Below are positions 1 through 6,484 of a DNA stretch of 8,176 bases, piece by piece. The DNA comes from Candidatus Dormiibacterota bacterium (lineage in GTDB: Bacteria > Chloroflexota > Dormibacteria > Aeolococcales > Aeolococcaceae). The translations under genes were made by a program, and so were the position numbers. Position 1 is the stretch's first letter. The number at the start of each line of letters is the position of its first letter. The DNA lies in contig JAFALX010000327.1 in assembly GCA_019234035.1 (NCBI GenBank), positions 1 through 8,176 of the forward strand, given 5' to 3'. The notes under the pieces are model-generated. The model was given only the letters and a program-made list of their open reading frames with translations. It was not told the DNA's origin and searched no databases.

Positions 1-1202
1 CCCAGGTAGTGCAGCAGCTCCGGCGCCTGCGCGGCGTGGATGCCGCCCGAGGCCACCGGCATGACGCCGGGCATGGAGCCCCAATCCTGGTCGAAGTAGA
101 TGCCCGTGACCGGGTTCTTCTCGACGTAGCTGAGGCGAAGCGTGTCGTAGTAGCCCTTGATCGCGTTGGGGTCGCCCTCGAGCTTGCCCACCACAGTTCC
201 GGCGTGGATGTGGTCGACACCCATCAGGCGGCACCACTTGCCGATGACGCGGAAGTTGACGCCGTGGTTCTTCTGCCGCGTGTGGGTGGCGTGGCCGGCA
301 CGGTGCAGGTGGAGGATCATGCCGTTCGCCCGAGCCCACTTGGCAATCGAGGTCATTGCTGTGTAGCCGATGGTGAGGTCGATCATGATGATGACCGAGC
401 CCAGCTCCTTGGCGAACTGAGCACGCTCGTACATCTCCTCCATCGTCGCCGCGGTGACGTTGAGGTAATGGCCCTTGATCTCACCGGTCTCGGCTGCGGC
501 GCGGTTCACCGCCTCCATCGCGTGAATGTAGCGATCGCGCCAGCGCATGAACGGCTGGCTGTTGATGTTCTCGTCGTCCTTGGTGAAGTCGAGACCACCG
601 CGCAGCGCCTCGTACACGACGCGACCATAGTTGCGCGCCGAGAGGCCGAGCTTCGGCTTGGTCGTCGCGCCGAGCAGCGGACGGCCGTACTTGTCGATGT
701 ACTCGCGCTCCATCACGATGCCGTGGGCGGGGCCCTGGAACGTCTTGATGTAGTGCAGCGGGATGCGCATGTCCTCGAGGCGCAGCGCCTTGAGGGCCTT
801 GAACCCGAAGACGTTGCCGATGATCGACGACGTCAGGTTCGCGACCGACCCTTCCTCGAAGAGATCGATGTCGTAAGCGATGTAGCCGATGTACTGGTCG
901 GGGTTGCCCGGAACCTGCTCGACCTTGAAGCACTTCGCCTGGTAGTGCTGGTAGGCGGTGATCCGGTCGGTCCACACCACCGTCCACGTCGCGGTCGAGG
1001 ACTCGCCCGCGACTGCCGCGCAGGCCTCTTCCGGGGGCACGCCCGGCTGCGGCGTCACGCGGAATGCCGCGATGACATCGGTGTCCTTGGGCACGTAGTC
1101 GGGCTCGTAGTAGCCCATCTGCGCGTACGGGATGACACCGGATGCCCAGCGCGACTTTTTCGCCTGAGCGCCGTCGGTGGGCGGCGTTTCGATAGCTGTC
1201 AT
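1..1202 (-). CDS. cbbL: RuBisCO large subunit, red-type form I (3' end outside window)
   Basis: Large, catalytic subunit of ribulose-1,5-bisphosphate carboxylase/oxygenase, which fixes CO2 onto RuBP in the Calvin cycle. About 400 of the usual ~480-490 residues are visible; the C-terminus lies beyond position 1. The active site is intact: KPKLGL with catalytic Lys182, the carbamylated lysine Lys208 in LDFTKDDEN followed by the Mg-binding Asp and Glu, HLHRAGH, and loop-6 Lys340 in VGKLEGDP, then VASGGIH. The N-terminal GVIPYAQMGYYEPDYVPKD, IDLTIGYTA and TRQKNHGV are typical of red-type enzymes (forms IC/ID/IE), not green-type IA/IB. IC and the actinobacterial IE group cannot be separated by eye. 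The ATG shares its A with the prk stop (TGATG), and AGGAG at 1213-1217 lies ten bases upstream, so it is translationally coupled to prk. A small-subunit gene is expected next, beyond the left edge. Confidence 0.97.
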   Translation of the reverse strand, partial: MTAIETPPTDGAQAKKSRWASGVIPYAQMGYYEPDYVPKDTDVIAAFRVTPQPGVPPEEACAAVAGESSTATWTVVWTDRITAYQHYQAKCFKVEQVPGNPDQYIGYIAYDIDLFEEGSVANLTSSIIGNVFGFKALKALRLEDMRIPLHYIKTFQGPAHGIVMEREYIDKYGRPLLGATTKPKLGLSARNYGRVVYEALRGGLDFTKDDENINSQPFMRWRDRYIHAMEAVNRAAAETGEIKGHYLNVTAATMEEMYERAQFAKELGSVIIMIDLTIGYTAMTSIAKWARANGMILHLHRAGHATHTRQKNHGVNFRVIGKWCRLMGVDHIHAGTVVGKLEGDPNAIKGYYDTLRLSYVEKNPVTGIYFDQDWGSMPGVMPVASGGIHAAQAPELLHYL

Positions 1203-2212
1203 CAGCCTGCTTCTCCTGTCTGAACCATCAATGTCTCTCCATGCTTGTTCCCTGCCACCAGCCCCCGGTCGTTGACACGCACCAGGAGCGACTTCTGCGC
1301 ACTGAGAATCCGATGCGCGAGGATCAGCTGGGTCAGCGCCAACGGATCGCTGTGACGCTGCCGCTGCGGCGAGTCGTACGCGCCGAGGTCGTCGGGGCGC
1401 ACCTCGTGCAGATGCGTGTGCAGCTTGTGCGCGTGCGCCCACACGGTCTCCTCGATGCTCGCGGCCTGGTCCGAGGGGATGCGCCCGTCGATCTCGATGA
1501 CGTCCGAGCGGCGGCCGTCCTCGTCGACGGCGTCGAGCTGCAGGTTCACCATCTCGCCGTCATGCAGGCGCTGGTCGAACGCCAGCCGCGGCAGCGTGTG
1601 CCGCTGCACGACGCGAACGTTGAGGTGGCCCATGTCGCGGTGCTCCGGCTTGGGCCGGTAGAAGCGCACCACCAGATCGGCGTGCTGCCGCTGCGGGTTG
1701 ATGTACTTCTCCGCGTCGGGACGGCGGGCCTCGAGCTCGGCCTGCACCTGTCCCTCGTTGTAGCCGCGCTTGGCCACGTCACGCTGCAGCTTCCAGGCGA
1801 GGCGCAGCTCCGGCTCGGGGTCGAGCCAGACCTTGAGGTCGAACGCCTCGCGCACGCCGGGGACGAGGAAGGGGTGCAGGCCCTGGATGACCACGACCTC
1901 GTTCGGCTCGAGCAGTTCCGGCTCCTTGAAGGTGCCGTCGCTGTGGTCGTACACCGGCTTCTCGATCGCCTCACCGCGCTTCAGGGCCCACAGCTGCAGC
2001 TCCATCAGGCCGAAGTTGTTGGCCCGCGGGTTGAGCGGGGTCACCTTGACCAACTTCCGCTCCTCGCGATCGAGCGAGTGGTAGTCGTCCAGGCAGATGG
2101 TTGTGATTCGGTCCTCGCCGAAAAGGTCGTAGAACGCCCGGGCGAGCGTCGACTTGCCGGAGCCGCTGTCGCCTCCGATGCCCACAAAAATCGGTGCTTC
2201 GCTCAAAGCCAT
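1202..2212 (-). CDS. prk: Phosphoribulokinase, long (class II, plant/cyanobacterial-like) type
   Basis: Phosphorylates ribulose 5-phosphate with ATP to give ribulose 1,5-bisphosphate, the substrate of the RuBisCO encoded directly downstream. The 336 residues match the long PRK class (~330 aa), not the ~290-aa proteobacterial class I. Seen in order: P-loop GDSGSGKST (14-22), CLDDYHSLD (40-48) with the aspartates of the active site, NPRANNF (61-67), VVVIQGLHP (106-114), and WKLQRDVAKRG (140-150). Two oddities: the acidic residue usually found as EGLHP is Gln110, and the P-loop cysteine of plant PRK is Ser18. Cys40 is the only cysteine, so plant-style thiol/disulfide control is not possible within one chain. 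It is the first gene of the prk-cbbL unit. There is no Shine-Dalgarno before the ATG, but a -10 box sits six bases upstream, suggesting a leaderless mRNA. Confidence 0.95.
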   Translation of the reverse strand: MALSEAPIFVGIGGDSGSGKSTLARAFYDLFGEDRITTICLDDYHSLDREERKLVKVTPLNPRANNFGLMELQLWALKRGEAIEKPVYDHSDGTFKEPELLEPNEVVVIQGLHPFLVPGVREAFDLKVWLDPEPELRLAWKLQRDVAKRGYNEGQVQAELEARRPDAEKYINPQRQHADLVVRFYRPKPEHRDMGHLNVRVVQRHTLPRLAFDQRLHDGEMVNLQLDAVDEDGRRSDVIEIDGRIPSDQAASIEETVWAHAHKLHTHLHEVRPDDLGAYDSPQRQRHSDPLALTQLILAHRILSAQKSLLVRVNDRGLVAGNKHGETLMVQTGEAG

Positions 2213-2218
2213 GCGCGG

Positions 2219-2247
2219 AGCCTAACGGGTGGGTATCCTGTTGTCCA
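2219..2247 (-). promoter_or_regulatory. prk promoter, -35 TGGACA / N17 / -10 TAGGCT, leaderless
   Basis: On the minus strand TGGACA (2247-2242; five of six to TTGACA) is followed by a 17-base spacer and TAGGCT (2224-2219; TANNNT form). Six bases after the -10 box comes the ATG of prk at 2212, which is where the transcript should start. No Shine-Dalgarno sequence lies in the intervening CCGCGC. The simplest reading is a leaderless prk-cbbL mRNA, common in actinobacteria. The reading is by eye, with no transcript data. Confidence 0.65.
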
Positions 2248-2251
2248 ATGC

Positions 2252-2276
2252 ATGAAACTCATTCCTCCCATAGAAT
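2252..2276. promoter_or_regulatory. Candidate CbbR (LysR-type) operator
   Basis: Two inverted repeats share this stretch: ATGA-N3-TCAT (2252-2262) and ATTC-N8-GAAT (2261-2276). The second contains a T-N11-A spacing (T2262 to A2274), the loose signature of LysR-type sites. Relative to the inferred prk start at 2212 it spans about -40 to -64, where a LysR activator normally sits, and it covers the cbbR -10 box, which would allow self-repression. Position and symmetry support the call; the binding protein is inferred from the neighbouring gene. Confidence 0.45.
2271..2276 (+). promoter_or_regulatory. Putative cbbR -10 box TAGAAT, leaderless
   Basis: TAGAAT lies six bases before the ATG of the regulator at 2283, so transcription would begin at or next to the start codon. 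No Shine-Dalgarno is present between it and the ATG. No good -35 is found 16-18 bases upstream (the region reads around ATGCAT). The promoter may therefore be weak, or rely on the -10 element. Confidence 0.5.
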
Positions 2277-2282
2277 CTGTTT

Positions 2283-3224
2283 ATGCCTGTAGCGCTCGAA
2301 CGGCGCCTAACGCTCCATCAGCTCCGAATATTCAAATCAGTGGTCGACCACCACAGCTACACCCGCGCTGCCGAGGCGCTCTCGCTCACCCAGCCGGCGG
2401 TCACGCACCAGATGCAGGCGCTCTCCCGCGCCGTCGGGCATCCGCTGCTCAGCCCGAACCGTCGCGCCCCTGAACTGACCGCCGTCGGCAAAGTGTTATA
2501 CGACCGCGCCGGTCGAATTCTGTCGGCCGTCGGCGACGCGGAGTCTGCCATCGACGACCTCACAGAGCTGCGGGCCGGTGAGGTGCGGGTGGCCGGGGAC
2601 ACCACGGTGGGGACGTACGTCCTGCCGGATGCGCTCGCGGGCTTCCACCGGCTTCACCCCGAGGTCGAGCTCAGCCTTGACGTCGTGAACCGCGCCGGCG
2701 TGCGCGACCTCGTCCTGGGCGGCGGTGCCGACTACGGTGTCGTGGGCCGCCTCTGGGATGACAACGCGCTCACCGCCGAGCCGTTCTTCCAGAACGAGCT
2801 GAAGTGTTTCAGCGCGCCGTCGCACGCGCTCGTCGAGCGGGAGCCGCTGCGGCCCGCGCAGCTCCTCGAGGGTCCGCTCCTGCTCCGCGAGCGCGGGTCG
2901 GGAACCCGCGAGTCCGCCGAACGCATCCTCATGGATGCGGGGGTCGTCGCGCGCTCGACCATGGACCTTGCGAGCAACGGCGCGCTCAAGCGCGCGGTCG
3001 CGGGCGGCCTGGGGGTCACAGTGCTGTCGACGTTCGCCGTGCAGCTCGAGGTGCAGCTCGGGCTGCTGCGCCCGCTCCGGGTCGAGGGCTTTCCGGTGCA
3101 GCGCCAGTGGCACGTGACATGGGCCGGCGACCGGTTGCTCAGCGCGGCGGCGCAGTCCTTCCGGGCCTACCTGCACAGTGACGACTGGCGCCACAACCTG
3201 TCGCGACCGCTGGGCAGCGATTAG
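2283..3224 (+). CDS. cbbR: LysR-type transcriptional regulator, CbbR-like
   Basis: A 313-residue DNA-binding regulator of the LysR family, probably the activator of the divergent prk-cbbL genes. The N-terminal winged helix-turn-helix covers about residues 10-70, with YTRAAEALSLTQPAVTHQMQ (26-45) as the recognition region. A linker helix follows to about 95, and then the periplasmic-binding-like effector domain from about 100, with RERGSGTRESAE being typical of the family. CbbR proteins respond to Calvin-cycle or related metabolites; the ligand here is not readable. The ATG at 2283 is preferred because the HTH begins at the usual distance and a -10 box lies six bases upstream; the message would be leaderless. 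The cbb assignment rests mostly on position, the LysR assignment on sequence. A decayed GGDEF-EAL gene follows at once. Confidence 0.88.
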   Translation: MPVALERRLTLHQLRIFKSVVDHHSYTRAAEALSLTQPAVTHQMQALSRAVGHPLLSPNRRAPELTAVGKVLYDRAGRILSAVGDAESAIDDLTELRAGEVRVAGDTTVGTYVLPDALAGFHRLHPEVELSLDVVNRAGVRDLVLGGGADYGVVGRLWDDNALTAEPFFQNELKCFSAPSHALVEREPLRPAQLLEGPLLLRERGSGTRESAERILMDAGVVARSTMDLASNGALKRAVAGGLGVTVLSTFAVQLEVQLGLLRPLRVEGFPVQRQWHVTWAGDRLLSAAAQSFRAYLHSDDWRHNLSRPLGSD

Positions 3225-3227
3225 GCG

Positions 3228-4014
3228 ACACCGGCGGTCAGCGTCAGCATCACGACGGCCCGACCGGCCACGATGCATCCGGACTCGCTCCTCGCAGATG
3301 CGGCCTGGGGATGTACTTCGCCAAACGCTCCGGCCGCGGACGCCACGCGGTGTTCACGCCGGCCATGCGCACAGCGCTGGTCGAGCCGTTGCAGCTCGGC
3401 GAGGAGCTCCGCAGCGCCCTCGCCAGCGATTCGATCGGGGTCCACTGCCAGCCGATCGTCGACCTTAGGTCAGGCGCGGTTGTCGGCGCCGAGGCGCTGG
3501 CGCGGTGGCAGCACCCGGCACGTGGCTTCGTTCCACCGGGGACATTCATCCCACTTGCGGAGGAGCTCGGCATGGTGCAGGCGATCGATGCGCAGGTGCT
3601 GCAGCCGCGCGTGCGAGCAGGGACAGCGCTGGCGCGCCGCGCCTCGTCACCGATCGAGGAGCTGCATCAGCGGGGCATCAGGCTCGCCATCGACTGCTTC
3701 AGCGCCGGGTAACTCCGCGCTGGGACGGCTGCGCAGCCTGCCGTTCGATCGCCTGAAGTTGGACAAGACGTTCGTCGACGAGATCAACGGCGGCGACGGG
3801 CGTTCGTCGCTGCTGGAGACGATGGTGAACATGGCTCACGTGCTCGGCCTCGAGGTGGTCGCCGAGGGCGTCGAAACATCGGCACAGGAGGAGTACCTGC
3901 GCCAGCACGGCTGCGACTTCGGGCAGGGCTACCTGTTCAGCAAACCGGTGATGGCCGAGGAGTTGAGCGTACTTCTGGCAGAAACGCGGCCTCACGCGGC
4001 GGCTCAGGCCGGCT
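3228..4014 (+). pseudogene. Decayed GGDEF-EAL (cyclic-di-GMP signalling) gene remnant
   Basis: Remains of a diguanylate cyclase/phosphodiesterase-like protein. Just after the cbbR stop, VSVSITTAR and then SLLADAA resemble the last strand and helix of a GGDEF domain. A frame change near 3307 leads into MYFAKRSGRGRHAVF, the GGDEF end. An EAL domain follows: HCQPIVDLRSGAVVGAEALA, then RWQHPARGFVPPGTFIPLAEE. About 50-60 residues, including the usual NLS and EITE parts, are missing near 3640-3655, where the sequence jumps to LHQRGIRLAIDCFSAG. A stop at 3710-3712 and a second frame change lead to LPFDRLKLDKTFVDE, LEVVAEGVET and DFGQGYLFSKP. The usual Asp-Asp pair is Asp-Cys. Most of the GGDEF domain is absent. 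Homology ends by about 3990; the reading frame then runs to 4268 without recognisable content. It is very unlikely to make an active enzyme. The ends are approximate. Confidence 0.85.
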
Positions 4015-4285
4015 CAGGCATCTCCGCCCGTCCCGGCACGCAGACGCGCACGCGGTTGACGGCCCCGGCGTTTCGCCGCGAGGCGGAAGCGCCGCTGCAG
4101 CGGACCCGAGAGAGCGCGGTCGACCGCACGGCGCATCAGATGTGTGACGCCCCTGTGACGTCCTGTTACGACTGGACCACCGCACGGATTTGTGATGGCC
4201 GGAACGCTGCAAGGTTCGAGGGCCGCGATGGGCTGGCGTCGGAAGCGGCGAGCTCCGGCGGGGCTTGAATGAGAGGAGGCGCGGC
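4015..4285. other. Intergenic stretch before the secreted-protein genes
   Basis: About 270 bases with no convincing gene. One frame stays open to 4268 as a tail of the EAL remnant, but its translation is low-complexity and matches nothing I recognise. The promoter of the downstream genes should lie here; a TTGACG at 4056-4061 has no matching -10 box at normal spacing, so I do not call one. At its left border a ten-base unit GGCTCAGGCC/A is repeated in tandem (4001-4020). The stretch ends with the ribosome-binding site of the next gene. Confidence 0.5.
4274..4279 (+). promoter_or_regulatory. Shine-Dalgarno AGGAGG deciding the 4286 start
   Basis: A perfect AGGAGG lies six bases before the ATG at 4286. 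This favours that ATG over the in-frame TTG at 4265, which would place the Shine-Dalgarno inside the coding region. Confidence 0.8.
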
Positions 4286-6474
4286 ATGGCACGGTGGGGC
4301 AAGAGCCGCACTGAAGGCGCGCGGCCAGCCTCCGGCGCACGAGGGATCCTGCGTCGGCGGCTGAATCTGCGGCGGCGTTTGGCTGGGCTGGTCTTGGTCG
4401 GAGCCCTTGTCGGCGTGGCGGCGAGCATCGCCCGCGGCCCCTCGGCCGCGCCGCCGTTCAAACCGCGGCTGGTGGACGGGACGCCGGTGATCAGCGAGTA
4501 CGCCGTCCCAGCCGGATCTCGTGGCCCGGAGTACATCACAGAGGACGCCAGCGGCAATGCCTGGTTCACCCTCCCGAACAGCGGCCAGATCGGTATGGCC
4601 ACCCCCTCCGGGACGATGACCGCGTACCCGATCCCGAGCGCGTGGTCGGACCCGACGGGCATCGTGCTGGGGCCAGATGGCAACCTGTGGTTCACCGAGT
4701 ACGCGGCTGGCAAGGTCGCCAACATCACGCCGAGCGGGCAGGTCACCGAATACGCGGTCGAGACCGGTGGTTGGTATGGGAATCCCGACTTCATCACCAG
4801 CAATGCCGGGGCCCTCTGGTTCACCTACTACCAGGCACCCTACTCGAGCGGGGCGACCGCCGCCGGCTACATCGGCGAGATCACCACGAGCGGCGTCGTC
4901 AGCAGGTACCAGGTGCCGAGCTCGTACGCCGGCCTGAAGGGCATCGCCACTGGTCCGGACGGCAACGTGTGGTTCGCCGAAAGCGGGACCAGCGATATCG
5001 GCCGTATCACTCCCGCCGGGCAGATCACGGAGTTCGCTCCAGCCGACTCGTCGACTAACCCGCCGCAGCATCTGGCACACCCGGACCTCATCACTCAGGG
5101 GCCTGGCGGCATGTGGGTCACCACCGACGCGGGGCAGGTGTGGTCGGTGGCAACCGACGGCACCAGCGGCACGCTGCACCCACTTGCCGACGGGGACTTC
5201 GCCGGGCAGCTGGCAGCGGCTGCCGACGGCGGATCGATGTGGTTCGTGGACAGCGGCAACAACGCTGTCGGGCAGCTGGTCCTCGGCAACGGGACAGGTG
5301 CCGTGGGCGAGTACACGCTGACAACCAGCAATGCGGGACCCGTGGGGATCACGGCAGGCTCGGCCGGCATCTGGTTCACCGAGGAGTCAGCGAACAAACT
5401 CGCCAGCGCAGTCCCGCTGCCGGGCAGCGCCCGGCGCACCGTCGAGTTCGTTCACGGCATCAACGGCAACTGGAAGGACATTGGTCGCCCCGGCGGTGCA
5501 TGGTCGTCGCTCCTCGATCCGATGCGCGCGTCAGGCTACAACGTCTCGATATTCGAGGACTACCAGGACGCCGGCGATGCGGTGGGTGGCCAGTGCTACT
5601 CACGCTCGGCGCCGACCCTCGACCTGGCCCCGCTCTATCTGAACCCGGGCGCTTACAGGTACCCGCAGTGCGACAGCGAGAGCGCCCTCGCCCTCAACGC
5701 GGGGCTGCTCTTCAGCGACCTGCAGTACATCGCCGGCGACTACGCCAGCGCCGGCCCCACCACGGTGATCGCGAACTCTATGGGCGCCGCGATCACCCGG
5801 GGGTACCTGGCGCTGACCCAGGTGCCGGTGATCACGACACGTCGCTGATCGGCGTCGACTCTGCAGTGTTTGTCGCCGGAGCCCAGGCCGGATCGTGGGC
5901 CGTTACTCCGGTACTGGACACCCACCTGGATGCGGCGATCCTGCAGCGCCTGACCTCCCTCGTGCCGTTCCACCCGTACCGGGCGGGCGTGAAAGACCTC
6001 GCACCGCTGTCATCGTGGTACGGCAGTGTGAACGCCCGCTCGAGCGAGCCTCCCTTCACGCCACACCTCCACTACTACAACTTCGTTGTCAACTACTCAA
6101 TCCGCGCCTACTACCAGCTGCTCTGGTGGACGTACAGCGACCACAACGCCGATATCGGCGACCCGGTGATCCAACTTGGAACGGATGACCCGGCGTTGGA
6201 ACCGACGCTCGGCGGCTCGGAGTTCTCGCCGTATGGAGACTCGGCGGATTCGCACGAGTATGTGCTGCAGTCGGGGGTCATCGATGACGGACCCGGACTG
6301 AATGGTCAGCTGGGTGATCTGGCGGCTGCGATCGCCGATCCCGCCAGCCACCTTCGCATCGGCAGCAATGCTCAGAACGTGTCCTACGGCTCGTGCAATT
6401 CCAACCTCCCGAACGAGACGCTCAGCGGCGAGGTGCTCCGAATCGTGTCCAACCCTGGAAATGCGTGCGGATAG
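4286..6474 (+). pseudogene. Exported Vgb-like seven-bladed propeller fused to alpha/beta hydrolase, split by a frameshift
   Basis: The first frame gives 520 residues (4286-5848); homology continues in another frame (about 5827-6474), for a restored product of about 729 residues. A basic N-terminus and one hydrophobic segment (33-48) suggest export or membrane anchoring. Residues 69-378 hold seven repeats like GPDGNLWFTE...G.ITPSGQVTEY, the pattern of virginiamycin B lyase/streptogramin-lyase-like propellers. Lyase catalytic residues could not be placed, so that activity is not claimed. From 384 an alpha/beta-hydrolase fold begins: VEFVHGINGNW (oxyanion region), then VIANSMGAA with candidate nucleophile Ser498. 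The second frame supplies the remainder, with possible histidines in HLHYYN and SADSHEY. Adding one C at CC 5825-5826 restores V-P-G-D-H-D-T-S-L-I-G-V-D-S. Thus it is either a young pseudogene or a sequence error. The substrate is unknown. Confidence 0.8.
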
Positions 6475-6484
6475 AGGTGAAAGC

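Larger units (their letters stand above)
2213..2282. promoter_or_regulatory. Divergent prk / cbbR control region
   Basis: This 70-bp gap separates the start codons of prk and the LysR gene and must hold both promoters. It contains a sigma70-like promoter towards prk, a -10 hexamer towards cbbR, and overlapping inverted repeats between them. Such a layout is usual for LysR regulators, which activate the divergent target and repress themselves from one shared site. The gap is much less GC-rich between about 2231 and 2282 than the flanking genes, as expected for promoter DNA. Confidence 0.8.

Noticed and set aside
9..1223. Long plus-strand open frame of 404 codons
   Set aside because: It is the antisense shadow of cbbL, whose minus-strand translation has all RuBisCO motifs; the frame stays open because of GC-rich codon bias.
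1241..2473. Plus-strand open frame of 410 codons spanning prk and the start of cbbR
   Set aside because: Antisense to prk and crossing the promoter region and the true cbbR start; no recognisable protein features.
4001..4020. Tandem ten-base repeat as part of a repeat array or attachment site
   Set aside because: Only two copies, in GC-rich decayed sequence; no further copies or flanking mobile genes.
3273..4268. A 331-codon frame taken as one intact gene
   Set aside because: Only its central part (about 3714-3990) matches the EAL domain; the first part is out of frame with the GGDEF/EAL homology, and the tail is unrecognisable.
3937..5179. Two overlapping minus-strand open frames opposite the propeller gene
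   Set aside because: Shadows of the repeated propeller codons; no family pattern, and the plus strand has seven clear blades and a ribosome-binding site.
4286..5420. Genuine streptogramin (virginiamycin B) lyase resistance gene
   Set aside because: Only the blade repeat pattern is shared; catalytic residues could not be placed, and the protein has an export signal and a fused hydrolase domain, unlike the cytoplasmic resistance enzyme.
5815..5848. Programmed ribosomal frameshift in the propeller-hydrolase gene
   Set aside because: No slippery heptamer, no downstream stem or pseudoknot that I can see; loss of one base from a C run is simpler.
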